From an uncultured Coriobacteriaceae bacterium (GTDB taxonomy: Bacteria; Actinomycetota; Coriobacteriia; Coriobacteriales; Coriobacteriaceae), in assembly GCA_944321435.1 (NCBI GenBank), contig CALULH010000003.1:1-64000 (forward strand): a DNA stretch of 64,000 bases, given 5' to 3'. Position numbers and translations under genes: made by a program. Shown here piece after piece: positions 26,027 to 35,700 of this stretch (the stretch's first letter is position 1; every line of letters starts with the position of its first letter). Below the pieces are notes generated by a model. It was given only the letters and a program-made list of their open reading frames with translations. It ran no database searches and was not told where the DNA came from.

Positions 26027-27619
26027 ATGGTAGAGACCCTCCTTTTGGAAAACGGCATCGACTGCGATTTTGATCGCGTCCACGTTGACTGGAGCCCGGC
26101 CAAGCTCATCGAGCACTCCGTCAGCCACCACGAGGCGTATCTGACCTCCACCGGCTCGCTGTCGGTCTCCACGGGCGCGTTCACCGGCCGCAGCCCTGAG
26201 AACCGCTACATCGTGGACGCTGGCGCCGCCGACGAGAACGTCAACTGGGACAGCCCCACCAACAAGCCGCTGGACGAGGCCACCTACAAGCGCGTGCGCA
26301 AGAACGTGACCCGCTACATGTCCCAGCGCCGCCACCTCTTTGTGGTCCGCGGTTTTGCGGGTGCCGACCGCCAGTACGCGCGCAAGGTCATGGTCATCTG
26401 CGAGCGCGCTCATCAGGCGCTGTTCATTCGCCAGATGCTGGTGCGCCCCACCGAGGACGAGCTCGAAACCTTCGGCCGCCCCGACATCACCGTCTTCGCC
26501 GCGCCCACGTACGTGTGCTCGCGCGATCGCGACGGCCTGGAGCCCGCCGCCGTCATCCTGGATATGAACGGCAAGAAGATCGTCGTGGCCGGCACCGGGT
26601 ACTGCGGTGAGATCAAAAAGGGCATCTTCACCATGATGAACTACCTGCTGCCCATTGAGGACGGCGTGCTGCCCATGCACTGCTCGGCCAACGTGGATCC
26701 GGAGACCGGCAAGACCTGCATCCTCTTCGGCCTGTCCGGCACCGGCAAGACCACGCTGTCCGCCGACCCGGAGCGCCTGCTCATTGGCGACGATGAGCAC
26801 GGCTGGAGCCCGCGCGGCGTCTTCAACATCGAGGGCGGCTGCTACGCCAAGACCATCGATCTGACCCGCGAGCGCGAGCCCGACATCTACGACGCCATCA
26901 CCTTCGGCAGCGTGTCCGAGAACGTCAAGCTGGATCGCAAGAGCCGTGCGCCCATCTACTCCGACAGCTCCATCACCGAGAACGGCCGCGCCGCCTACCC
27001 GCTTGAGCATATCGAGCGCGTGGTCGAGTCCGGCGTGGGCGAGGCGCCCAGCGTGGTGCTGTTCCTGACCGCCGATGCCTACGGCGTGCTGCCGCCCATC
27101 TCCAAGCTCAGCCGCGAGCAGGCCATGTTCCACTTCCTCACCGGCTACACCGCCAAGGTCGCCGGCACCGAGCTGGGCATCAAGGAGCCCACGCCCACGT
27201 TCTCGGCGCTCTTCGGCGAGCCGTTCATGCCGCTGGACCACATGGTCTACGCGTATCTGCTGGGCGAGAAGATCGTGCAGAACAAGACGCGCGTCTACCT
27301 GGTCAACACCGGCTGGACGGGTGGCGCTTACGGCGAGGGCCATCGCATTGCGCTTTACCACACGCGCGCCATGGTCAAGGCCGCGCAGGACGGCTCGCTG
27401 GACGTTGCCGGCTATCGTCACGACGACATCTTCGACGTGGACGTGCCGCTGGACTGCCCGCACGTGCCTGCCAAGCTGCTGAACCCGCGCGAGACCTGGT
27501 CGGACGGCAATGCCTACGACAAGGCCGCCCGCAAGCTGGCCGATCAGTTCAAGGCCAACTTCGACAAGCGTTACCCGGGCGTGGATCTGAGGAGCATGAC
27601 TAAGCCTCACCGCCGCTAG
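26027..27619 (+). CDS. pckA: phosphoenolpyruvate carboxykinase (ATP)
   Basis: A 530-residue cytoplasmic enzyme of normal length. 'TGRSPENRYIVD' binds oxaloacetate, 'GLSGTGKTTLSADPERLLIG' is the kinase-1a P loop with the following metal site, and 'DDEHGWSPRGVFN' completes the active centre. The kinase-1a form marks the ATP-dependent class. In anaerobes it often runs toward oxaloacetate, conserving ATP while fixing CO2. AAAGGATATCGGCC precedes the ATG at 26027. The sequence uses optimal codons, suggesting strong expression. Confidence 0.95.
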   Translation: MVETLLLENGIDCDFDRVHVDWSPAKLIEHSVSHHEAYLTSTGSLSVSTGAFTGRSPENRYIVDAGAADENVNWDSPTNKPLDEATYKRVRKNVTRYMSQRRHLFVVRGFAGADRQYARKVMVICERAHQALFIRQMLVRPTEDELETFGRPDITVFAAPTYVCSRDRDGLEPAAVILDMNGKKIVVAGTGYCGEIKKGIFTMMNYLLPIEDGVLPMHCSANVDPETGKTCILFGLSGTGKTTLSADPERLLIGDDEHGWSPRGVFNIEGGCYAKTIDLTREREPDIYDAITFGSVSENVKLDRKSRAPIYSDSSITENGRAAYPLEHIERVVESGVGEAPSVVLFLTADAYGVLPPISKLSREQAMFHFLTGYTAKVAGTELGIKEPTPTFSALFGEPFMPLDHMVYAYLLGEKIVQNKTRVYLVNTGWTGGAYGEGHRIALYHTRAMVKAAQDGSLDVAGYRHDDIFDVDVPLDCPHVPAKLLNPRETWSDGNAYDKAARKLADQFKANFDKRYPGVDLRSMTKPHRR

Positions 27620-27668
27620 ACTTTGCCGACGCTGCGGGCGCCCCTGACCCCCGACCTTGTGGATCAAT

Positions 27669-27704
27669 CCGACGCGCATCGCTGGAAGGCGCATGCGCGT
27701 CGGC
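27669..27704 (+). terminator. hairpin after pckA
   Basis: CCGACGCGCAT pairs with ATGCGCGTCGG around a 13-base loop, followed by CTTTCG. It is the probable end of the pckA transcript. Confidence 0.65.
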
Positions 27705-27765
27705 TTTCGCCGTAATCTCGGGGGGGGGCGGGGGCGACCTCGCTGACTGGCCGCTCCGTTCCGGG

Positions 27766-27831
27766 AAAGCGTCGCACAGCTTGCACAAGCCGGCTAAATC
27801 CGGCCTGTTTGTGCAAGCTGTGCGACGCTTT
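27766..27831. repeat. 66-bp near-perfect palindrome
   Basis: Arms of 23 bp (27766-27788 and 27809-27831) are perfectly complementary, starting AAAGCGTCGCACAGC. A second small stem, GCCGG/CCGGC, lies in the loop. The right arm ends in TTTTT, and runs of eight or nine G flank both sides. It may act as a terminator but is much longer than needed. The rest of the gene-free stretch 27620-28100 is AT-richer before the next gene, with a possible TACACT -10 box at 28044. Confidence 0.85.
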
Positions 27832-28100
27832 TTGAGGGGGGGGGATACCGGCCCGTACCAAAAAGCGGCGCCCGGTCCTCGCCAAATGAGGCCGTGCTTG
27901 ATTTGGCGTATTGCGGGGCTTTGTCGGCACCATGTGGAGCGCAGGCCCCATGTAGGCGGGGAATTGCATAAAAGGGCTTCTACGGGGCATAATTCTTCAT
28001 TATTGTGCGTGGATTTAGAAATATGCGCGAAATATCAGCATGATACACTCATGCGGTCGCAAATGCATGACAATACACGCCTTAATGAAGGGGGATTATC

Positions 28101-28895
28101 ATGTCCGTATCACGTCGTCAGTTCATCACGCTTGCCGGTGGCGCTGCTTCGGTGCTGGGCCTGGGCCTCGTCGGCTGCAACTCCGCCTCTAACGGCGGTT
28201 CTGGTTCCAGCAGCTCCGACAAGACCTACATCGTGGCCACCGATACCACGTTCGCGCCGTTTGAGTTCACCAACGACTCCAACGAGTTCGTGGGCATCGA
28301 CGTCGACATTCTCGCCGCCATCGCCGCTGACCAGGGTTTCTCCTACGAGCTCAACTCGCTGGGCTTTGACGCTGCCGTGGCCGCTCTTGAGTCCAACCAG
28401 GCCGACGCGGTTATCGCCGGTATGTCCATCACCGAGGAGCGCCAGGAGAAGTACGACTTCTCCGATCCGTACTATGACTCCTACGTCTGCGCTGCCGTGG
28501 CCGACGGCTCCGACATCCAGGATCTCGAGGGCCTGCGCGGCCAGACCGTGGCGTGCAAGACCGGCACGCAGAGCGCAAGCTGGGCCGAGTCCATTGCCGA
28601 CGAGTACGGCCTCTCCATCACCTACTTCGACCAGTCCGACATGATGTACCAGGACGTCCTCACCGGCAACAGCGCCGCGTGCTTCGAGGATTACCCGGTC
28701 ATGGCGTACGGCGTGTCCCAGGACAACGGCCTGCGCATCGTGGGCACCGAGGAGGAGGAGTTCGCCACGCCGTACGGCTTCGCCGTCATGAAGGGCGAGA
28801 ACAGCGAGCTCATCGACATGTTCAACACCGGTCTCGCCAACATCCGCGAGAGCGGCGAGTACGACGAGATCGTAGCTAAGTACCTCGAGGCCTAA
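28101..28895 (+). CDS. polar amino-acid ABC transporter substrate-binding lipoprotein
   Basis: A 264-residue protein of SBP family 3 (PF00497). Its signal has twin arginines ('VSRRQFITLAGG') and a lipobox ending 'GLVGCN', so it is an exported lipoprotein. The mature part shows 'ATDTTFAPFEF', 'GIDVDILAAIA', 'DAVIAGMSITEERQ' and 'DFSDPYYDS', the ligand-binding signature of glutamine, cystine and arginine binders; the exact ligand is open. GAAGGGGGA precedes the start. A hairpin separates it from the permease, as in the liv operon. Confidence 0.92.
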   Translation: MSVSRRQFITLAGGAASVLGLGLVGCNSASNGGSGSSSSDKTYIVATDTTFAPFEFTNDSNEFVGIDVDILAAIAADQGFSYELNSLGFDAAVAALESNQADAVIAGMSITEERQEKYDFSDPYYDSYVCAAVADGSDIQDLEGLRGQTVACKTGTQSASWAESIADEYGLSITYFDQSDMMYQDVLTGNSAACFEDYPVMAYGVSQDNGLRIVGTEEEEFATPYGFAVMKGENSELIDMFNTGLANIRESGEYDEIVAKYLEA

Positions 28896-28911
28896 AGCCA
28901 GGTAGTGATGG

Positions 28912-28944
28912 CGGGGCGCCGGACACGTTTCCCGGCGCCCCGCT
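28912..28944 (+). terminator. attenuating hairpin between binding protein and permease
   Basis: GCGGGGCGCCGG and CCGGCGCCCCGC form a perfect 12-bp stem. Further small hairpins lie at 28996-29014 (GCAGGT/ACCTGC) and 29027-29049 (AAACGGG/CCCGTTT, then TTTT). Confidence 0.65.
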
Positions 28945-29105
28945 TGCCGCGCAGCTTGCATGCCGCGCGGTTCGTTCGATCGGGGCCATGCGGCGGCAGG
29001 TGCTTGCTACCTGCAACGGGGCTGAGAAACGGGTGTTTATCGCCCGTTTTTACCGCCCAGCTGGTTAAACGCTTTGGCATTGCCCCCTGACGGTAAAGGC
29101 ACGCA

Positions 29106-29783
29106 ATGGATCTATCAACGCTTATCGACACGCTGGTCGCTGCATGGCCGCTTTTGTGGAACGGCCTGCAGATGACGGTGTACGTCACGGTTATCTCGCT
29201 TATCGTGGCCATGCCCCTGGGTATCGTCACCTGCCTCATGAACCTCTCCAAGTTCCGGGTTCTGCGCGGCATCGCCAAGTTCTACATCTGGATCATCCGC
29301 GGTACGCCCATGCTGGTGCAGGGCTTCTACATTTACTTCGCCGTGCCGCAGATCATCCAGGCCCTCATCATGCCCGACTTCCGCATCGACGTGGTGACCG
29401 CCAGCCTCATCACGCTCATCCTGAACGCGGGCGCGTACACCTCGGAGATCTTCCGCGGCGCCATCCAGTCGGTGCCCGATGGCCAAACCGAGGCCTCGCG
29501 CAGCTTGGGCGTGAGCCATGTCAAGACCATGCAGAAGATCGTGCTGCCCCAGGCCATCCGCATCTGCCTGCCCAGCTTGGTGAACCAGTGCATCATCACC
29601 CTCAAGGACTCCACCATCATGTACGCTCTCGGCTTGCCCGAGGTCATGAACCAGGCGCGCGTGTACGTGGGCCGTACCATGGATTCGTTTGCGACCTATA
29701 CCTGGGTGGCGGTTATCTTCCTCGTCATCATCAGCGTGCTGATGCTCGCGTCGTCGGCTCTTGAGAAAAGGATGCGTGCGTAA
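29106..29783 (+). CDS. polar amino-acid ABC transporter permease
   Basis: A 225-residue membrane protein with about five helices, of the HisM/GlnP family. 'LWNGLQMTVYVTVISLIVAM' is the N-terminal family signature, and 'GAIQSVPDGQTEASRSLGVS' contains the EAA loop that docks the ATPase. The ATPase start follows the TAA stop immediately. Confidence 0.93.
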   Translation: MDLSTLIDTLVAAWPLLWNGLQMTVYVTVISLIVAMPLGIVTCLMNLSKFRVLRGIAKFYIWIIRGTPMLVQGFYIYFAVPQIIQALIMPDFRIDVVTASLITLILNAGAYTSEIFRGAIQSVPDGQTEASRSLGVSHVKTMQKIVLPQAIRICLPSLVNQCIITLKDSTIMYALGLPEVMNQARVYVGRTMDSFATYTWVAVIFLVIISVLMLASSALEKRMRA

Positions 29784-30524
29784 ATGGATAAGAACGAGAT
29801 CAAGATCCACGTCGAGGGCCTTAAGAAGAACTTCGGCGACAACCATGTGCTGCGCGGCATCGACATCGACATCCACGCCGGCGAGGTCGTCTGTGTGATC
29901 GGCCCCTCGGGTTCGGGCAAGTCCACGTTCCTGCGCTGCCTGAACCGTCTGGAAGAGGCCACCGAGGGCGTCATCACCATCGATGGCGAGTCCATCACCG
30001 ACCCCAAGGCCGATGTGGACAAGATCCGCCAGCATGTGGGCATGGTGTTCCAGCAGTTCAACCTCTTTCCGCATTACACGGTGAAGAGGAACGTCATGTT
30101 CGCTCCGGTGGAGCTCAAGCTCAAGACCAAGGAAGAGGCCGAGGCCAAGGCGGTTCAGCTTCTGGAGCGCGTGGGCCTGGCCGATAAGATCGACGCCAAG
30201 CCGCGGTCGCTGTCCGGCGGTCAGCAGCAGCGCGTGGCCATTGCCCGCGCGCTGGCTATGGACCCGGACATCATGCTCTTTGACGAGCCCACCTCCGCAC
30301 TTGACCCCGAGATGGTCGGCGAGGTTCTCGACGTCATGCGCGAGCTTGCCCAGCAGGGCATGACCATGGTCGTGGTCACCCACGAGATGGGCTTTGCGCG
30401 CGAGGTGGCCGACCGCGTGATCTTTGTTGACGAGGGCGTGATCCAGGAGGAGGGCACTCCCGCCGAGGTCATGGGCAATCCGCAGAACCCGCGCACCAAG
30501 AGCTTCCTGTCCAAGGTGCTGTAG
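29784..30524 (+). CDS. polar amino-acid ABC transporter ATPase
   Basis: A 246-residue ATPase, GlnQ/HisP type. Walker A 'GPSGSGKST', Q-loop '[11 protein letters not shown]', signature '[15 protein letters not shown]', Walker B '[13 protein letters not shown]' and switch '[10 protein letters not shown]' are all canonical. It completes a three-gene importer with the genes at 28101 and 29106. Confidence 0.95.
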   Translation: MDKNEIKIHVEGLKKNFGDNHVLRGIDIDIHAGEVVCVIGPSGSGKSTFLRCLNRLEEATEGVITIDGESITDPKADVDKIRQHVGMVFQQFNLFPHYTVKRNVMFAPVELKLKTKEEAEAKAVQLLERVGLADKIDAKPRSLSGGQQQRVAIARALAMDPDIMLFDEPTSALDPEMVGEVLDVMRELAQQGMTMVVVTHEMGFAREVADRVIFVDEGVIQEEGTPAEVMGNPQNPRTKSFLSKVL

Positions 30525-30567
30525 CGGGGTTTCGGAACCTCAAGGGAGGGCGTTGCCGTCCCCTGAC

Positions 30568-30697
30568 TCATCTTCCCTGTAGTTTTGGATGGTACCCGGA
30601 AGTAGCCACTGTCTTTCATACCGTGTCTACCTGGGATTTTGTTGCCAGGTAAGGGCTGGCTACTTGACGGGTGGGCTGTAAACTGCAGGAAAGATGA
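30568..30697. repeat. three-tier inverted-repeat structure upstream of the LysE gene
   Basis: Three nested stems are visible: TCATCTTCCCTGTAGTTT (30568-30585) with 30680-30697 (16 of 18 pair), AAGTAGCCA near 30600-30608 with TGGCTACTT near 30657-30665, and TACCTGG (30628-30634) with CCAGGTA (30645-30651). The 130-base element could be an RNA leader of the LysE gene, whose start is 115 bp on, or another self-complementary intergenic element. It does not match a riboswitch consensus I know. Confidence 0.6.
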
Positions 30698-30812
30698 ATG
30701 CTCCTCGGTTTTGAAGGTGCGGAAAGGGCATAGTTGGCGAAAAACGCCATGCGAGGTCTGCCGGAGCGCGGGCCGCGCTTTTTTATGGCGTCTGGCAGGT
30801 GTGGGAGGGCGC

Positions 30813-31631
30813 ATGCTGAGCATTGTGAACTACGGCGGGTACGTTGCGGCGGCCGCCGCACTCTGCGTCACCCCGGGAATCGATACCGTCTACATCCTCA
30901 TGCGCACCATAGCCGGCGGCCGACGCGAGGGCCTGGCTAGCGCTCTGGGCATCAACACCGGCCTGGTGGTGCACACGGTGCTGGTTGCCGCGGGGCTTTC
31001 GCTCGTGCTGGCGGCGTCTCCGGTGGCGTTCAACGTTATCAAGATCGCCGGGGCGCTGTACCTGGCCGTTATGGGAGTGCGAAGCATCCTGGCCAAGGGT
31101 GGCGGCTCTTTTGCGCAGCTTGCGGCGGGCGAGAAGGGCGAGGCTGCCGAAACGGCGCCATCGGCCGCCGCGGGCGCGGGGGACGCCGACGGCCCGGCGG
31201 ATGCCGGTGCAGACGGCGTAGCGGCGCAGGCCGCCGCAGGGCGCGCGAACGGCATGGCGGCGCAGGCCGCCGCAGGGCGCGCGGATGCGCTGCACGGTAC
31301 GCCGGCGCCTGCAAAGGCAGGCGCTCGCGGACCATGGCGCACCTATGCCCAGGGCGTGCTCACCAACGTGCTCAACCCCAAGATCATCCTGTTCTTCTTG
31401 GCGCTGCTTCCGCAGTTCATTGCTGTGCCCAACGAGCACGGCCCGCTGCCCTTCCTGGCCCTGGGCTTGACCTATGCGGCGCTTTCTACCGCGTGGACCG
31501 TGGTCATTGTGCTTATCGCTGCGCCGTTTGCCAAGCTGCTCTCTCGTAGCGCCCGCGCCGGACGCGTTGCCGGCGTGGTCTCTGGCGTGGTGTACGTGAT
31601 CCTGGGGGCTATGATTCTCCTGACGGAGTAG
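30813..31631 (+). CDS. LysE/RhtB-family amino-acid exporter with Ala-rich loop insertion
   Basis: A 272-residue membrane protein. 'CVTPGIDTVYIL' and 'GRREGLASALGINTGL' are the LysE/RhtB start. Six helices are present, with C-terminal 'NVLNPKIILFFLALLPQF' also conserved. Between helix 3 and 4 about 75 residues of low-complexity Ala/Gly/Asp sequence are inserted, making it longer than the usual ~205. The insert contains a 27-bp direct repeat (31221-31247 and 31257-31283, both encoding AAQAAAGRA). The start at 30813 follows GGGAGGGC. Exported substrate unknown. Confidence 0.87.
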   Translation: MLSIVNYGGYVAAAAALCVTPGIDTVYILMRTIAGGRREGLASALGINTGLVVHTVLVAAGLSLVLAASPVAFNVIKIAGALYLAVMGVRSILAKGGGSFAQLAAGEKGEAAETAPSAAAGAGDADGPADAGADGVAAQAAAGRANGMAAQAAAGRADALHGTPAPAKAGARGPWRTYAQGVLTNVLNPKIILFFLALLPQFIAVPNEHGPLPFLALGLTYAALSTAWTVVIVLIAAPFAKLLSRSARAGRVAGVVSGVVYVILGAMILLTE

Positions 31632-31714
31632 GGCCTGGGCAGAGGCCTTCACGGCGCTTCTCGCCCGCCGATGCGCGCTGGGCGGGGGGGTGGCGACCAC
31701 CGCGTCTGCCATCT

Positions 31715-31754
31715 GCCGATGACGTGCGCCGCGCGCCGATGATGCGCGCCGCAC
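31715..31754. repeat. two 20-bp tandem copies after the LysE gene
   Basis: GCCGATGACGTGCGCCGCGC and GCCGATGATGCGCGCCGCAC are adjacent. A CTTCTCGCCC word sits at 31657-31666 just downstream of the LysE stop. Confidence 0.6.
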
Positions 31755-31873
31755 GCGGGGCGACGACCGCCGTGTCCGCCGCCCGCCGCGTCCGCCGGTC
31801 GCCGCGCTCTCCACCCGCCCCAATCGTCAGCTTTGTGCTGAGAAGCATCAGGCGCACCCCCGGTCCTTAGCGG

Positions 31874-32653
31874 CTACATGCGACCGGTCAGGGTGTTCTT
31901 GATGACGCCCAGGCACTCGCGCAGAAGGTTGTGGGGGAGGCGCCAGGCGGTTGACGGTGCGGGGATGGCCCATACGGGGTTGAGCCCCTGACGACGGGCA
32001 ATGCGCAGCGCGCGGTACACGTGAAACAGGTTGGTGACGATGCCGATGCGCGGCGGCTCGCCGTCTGCCGCTATTACCTTGAGCGAGAAGGACAGGTTCT
32101 CGGCCGTGGTGGTGGATCGATCCTCGCGCACGATGCGGTCGCTCTCAACGCCATGCGCCCTGAGCCATTCCGCCATGGCGTTTGCCTCGGTGCAGGGCTC
32201 ATTTGGCCCCTGGCCGCCGGATACGACCGCGCGCGTGCGGGGATTGGCTTCCAGGTAGGACAGCGCCGCCTGCAGCCGGTATTCCAGCACGCGCGAGGGC
32301 TGGCCGCTGGGGTATACCTGCGCGCCCAAAACGATCACGTAATCCAGCCCGTTGGGCGCTCGGCCGTGCGCGGCCGCCATGATCCGGACGCTCAGCAACG
32401 CAAAGGCGACAAGGGCGGCCAACAGCAGCGTGCCGGCCACGGTTGCCAGGGCATGCAGGGCGCTTTGCGCGCCGGGGGAGAGCAGTGCCCGCAGCGGTGC
32501 TTGGGCTTCGGGCAGCAGCAGGGCGCCCAGGGCCAACGCCGCGGCGGCGATGCCGAGCCATACGCGGTAGAAGCGCGATCCCGTGCGCGTGGCAAGGATC
32601 AACGCGCCGTACGCCGCGCATGCGGTTCCCGTTGCGATAAGCGCAAAGCCCAC
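31874..32653 (-). CDS. YdcF/DUF218 family membrane protein
   Basis: A 259-residue protein. Three hydrophobic helices occupy the first ~95 residues, then a DUF218 domain (PF02698) with 'DYVIVLGAQVYPSGQPS', 'AVVSGGQGPNE' and 'IVREDRSTTTAENLSFS'. Such domains (SanA, YdcF, ElyC) act in cell-envelope biogenesis and may bind SAM-like ligands; the role here is unknown. It starts at GTG (32651-32653) with AAAGGAGGGCAC before it. Confidence 0.85.
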   Translation of the reverse strand: MGFALIATGTACAAYGALILATRTGSRFYRVWLGIAAAALALGALLLPEAQAPLRALLSPGAQSALHALATVAGTLLLAALVAFALLSVRIMAAAHGRAPNGLDYVIVLGAQVYPSGQPSRVLEYRLQAALSYLEANPRTRAVVSGGQGPNEPCTEANAMAEWLRAHGVESDRIVREDRSTTTAENLSFSLKVIAADGEPPRIGIVTNLFHVYRALRIARRQGLNPVWAIPAPSTAWRLPHNLLRECLGVIKNTLTGRM

Positions 32654-32765
32654 GTGCCCTCCTTTGCGGAAAGTCGCCCGTTTCTGCCGTGCCCGCCTTG
32701 GGCCAACGGCGGGACGACCGCTGCTGGCCGCCCCGCCGTTCTCGCCCAGATGGAAGCCTTTACCC

Positions 32766-35700
32766 TTACTCCGGGCTCTTGAGAGCCTCCACCATGATGA
32801 TGCGGTCGAGCATGCGGTTGGTGATGAGGCTCACGGCGAGCGCGAACACCACGGCAAAGGCCGCCGAGACCGCGTAGACCCACGGATCGGCTATCACGTC
32901 GAAGAAGATCGACGGCATCTTGAGGATGTAGGTGAAGCTCTTGCTCAGGGCCCAGCCGGCGGGCAGGCCCACCAGGATGCCGATGCCCGTGAGCACCAGC
33001 GTCTCCTTGTTCACGTACGTGCGAACCTCGCCCTTGCGGAAGCCCAGCACCTTGATGGTGGCGATCTCGCGCTCGCGCTCGGCGATGTTGACGGTGGACA
33101 GCGTGAACAGCACCACGAACGCCAGCCCCGCCGCCAGCGCAATAACCACGTACACCACCATGTTGATGAGCGTGAAGCTCTGCTCGAACTGGTCGCGCAT
33201 CTTTGCCACGCTGGAAAGCGACAGGAACTGGTCCTCCGCCTCGAGCGTGTCCGCAAAGGCGGTCTGGACGTCCTCGTCCCCCTCCAGGTGGGCGAAGAAG
33301 CCGTTGAGCTTCAGCGGGCCAAAGAGCTCCTCGTAGGCATCCTCGGTCATGTAGACGGCGTTGCCCAGGTAGTTCAGCGTGATGGCGTTCACGGTGACGT
33401 CGGCCTTTGCCAGCGCGCTGTCGGTCAGGCTCACCGTTGCGCCGGCCGAGAAGTCCAGCACCGTGGCGGCGTTGTTGGTGATAACCACGCCCTCCTGGGC
33501 CAGGTCGATGGGCTGCCCGTCCATGGTTGTGAGCGTGACGTAGCCGTCAAGCGAAAGCCCCGTGGGGATCACGTAGAGCTGCATGCTCTCCTTAGAGCCG
33601 CCGTACTCCACGGTGACCGTGTCCACGCCGATGGGCTCCAAGCCGCTGACCTCGGGCGCACTCTCCAGGCGCTCAAGGCAGGCGTCGTAGTTGTCGGCCG
33701 AAGCCACTGCCAGCAGGTCGTAGCTGTAGATCTGCTCGTACTGGCGCGGCGCCAGCGACTCCACCGTGTTCTTGATGGCAAAACCGCAGATAAGCAGCGC
33801 GGTGCAGCCCATGATCCCGAACACCGTCATGAAGAAGCGCTTTTTGTAGCGGAACAGGTTGCGCGCGGTGACCTTGTTGAGGAAGCTCATGCGCTTCCAC
33901 ACCGGCCCGATGCGCTCGAGCAGAATGCGCGAGCCGGCGCGCGGCGCCTTGGGCCGCATGAGGGCGGCGGGGGTCTGCGCAAGGTCGGCGCGGCAGGTGA
34001 TGAAGGTGGCGCCCACGATGCCCAGCACGAACAGCGCGATGGACCCAAAGGCGTAGAGGGCGCTGAACTGCAGGCTGAACAGCGGCAGCAGGTACATGGC
34101 CTTGAAGATGTACAGCAAGATGTACGGCAGCACGATGAAGCCCACCAGATCGCCCAGCACGCCGCCTATGAGCGCGGCGGCCAACGTGTAGATCAGGTAC
34201 TTTGACAGGATCCGCCCCTTGGAGTACCCCAGCGCCTTGTAGAGGCCGATAAGCCCGCGCTCCTCCTCGACCATGCGCGTGGCGGTGGTCAGGCTCACGA
34301 GCACCGCTACCACGAAAAAGATCACGGGGATGATGGCGGCTATGGCCTCGATGGACGAGGCGTCGGAATCGACGCTCGAGAAGCTCCCCAGCGCCGAGCG
34401 GTCCTGCACGTACCAGGTCGCACCCTCCATGTCGTCGACCTCGGCGCGCGCGTCGGCTATCTGCTGCAGCGCGTCGGCGCGCTCGGCTTCAAAGTCCGCG
34501 CGGCCTTGGTCGAGCTCTGCCTGCCCATCGGCGATCTGCGCCAAGCCGTCCTCGAGCTGCTTGCGCGCGTCGGCTATCTGCTGCAGCGCGTCGGCGCGCT
34601 GGGCGTCGAGCTCCGCTTGGCCGGCCTCAAGCTGCTTCGCCGCGCTGGTGAGCTGGTCGCGCGCGCTGGCAATTTGGGCGCGGCCGCTGTCTATGGTCGC
34701 CTGCTGTTGGTCAAAGTACGCCGCGTACGCCTGCTTCTGCGCATCCAGCTCGGCCTGCCCGGCGTCGAGCTGCGCCTTGCCCGCCTGCGCCTGGGCAAGC
34801 CCCACCGTGGCCTGGCCCATGGCCGTTGCCAGCTGCGCTATGGCGGAGTCGTCTCCCTCGGTCATCTGCGCGATCTGCTGCTTTTGGGCGATAAGCTCGT
34901 CGCGCTGCGCCTGTACGGCCTCGAGCTGCTGCTTCTGTGCGTCAAGCTGGGCTATGTGCGTGCAGAGCTGCTCGTTTGCCTGGGTGAGCTCGTCGCGCTG
35001 CGCAGAAAGGGCGTCCAGCGACGCCTGCTTCTCCGCGCGCTGCGCTTGGATCTCCTCAAGCTGCGCGAGAAGCTCGGCGCGCTGCTTGTCGTAATCGGCT
35101 TGCGAGGGATCAAGCGCGTCGAGGGCGGCCTGCGTCTCGGCGCACGAGGCGTCGAGCTCCGCCACGGCGTAGGTCAGCTCGTCTATCTGCTGCGTGAGCT
35201 GGTGTATGCCAGCGTTGACCTCGCTCAGGCGCGCGTTGAGCCCGTCGAGCGCGCCCGAGACGGTCTCGAGCGTCTCGTCCAAATGGGGAACCTGCTCGTC
35301 TATCGCGCCCAAGCCGGCGTCGATCTGGGCGATAAGCTCGTCGGCGGCTTGGCGCGCGGTTGCAAGGTAGGCGCTTTGCGCTTGCTGCGACGCCTGCTCG
35401 TCGGTCGCCTGCGCCAAGGTGCTCCACGTCTCCTGGGCGCTGGCGCCCAGCGCGCCGTTTACCTTGCTTGCCTGGGCGTCGATCTGGGCGATCCCCGCCT
35501 CGATTCCGTCTATGTCGGGGAGCTGTGCGTAGCCGTCGTCTAGCGCCTGCTGTGCGGAGGCGGTCTCCTTGGCAAACTGCGTCCGTCCGGCGTCGAGTTG
35601 GGCCTGCCCGTCTTCGAGCGTCTGCTCCTGACGGGTGATCTCGGCCATGCCATCGGCAACCTGCTGCCTGCTCGTGTTTATCGTCTCCTGCGCATCGGCA

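Noticed and set aside
29017..29100. TPP riboswitch (GGGGCTGAGA word)
   Set aside because: The second conserved half of the aptamer is missing and the gene downstream is an amino-acid permease.
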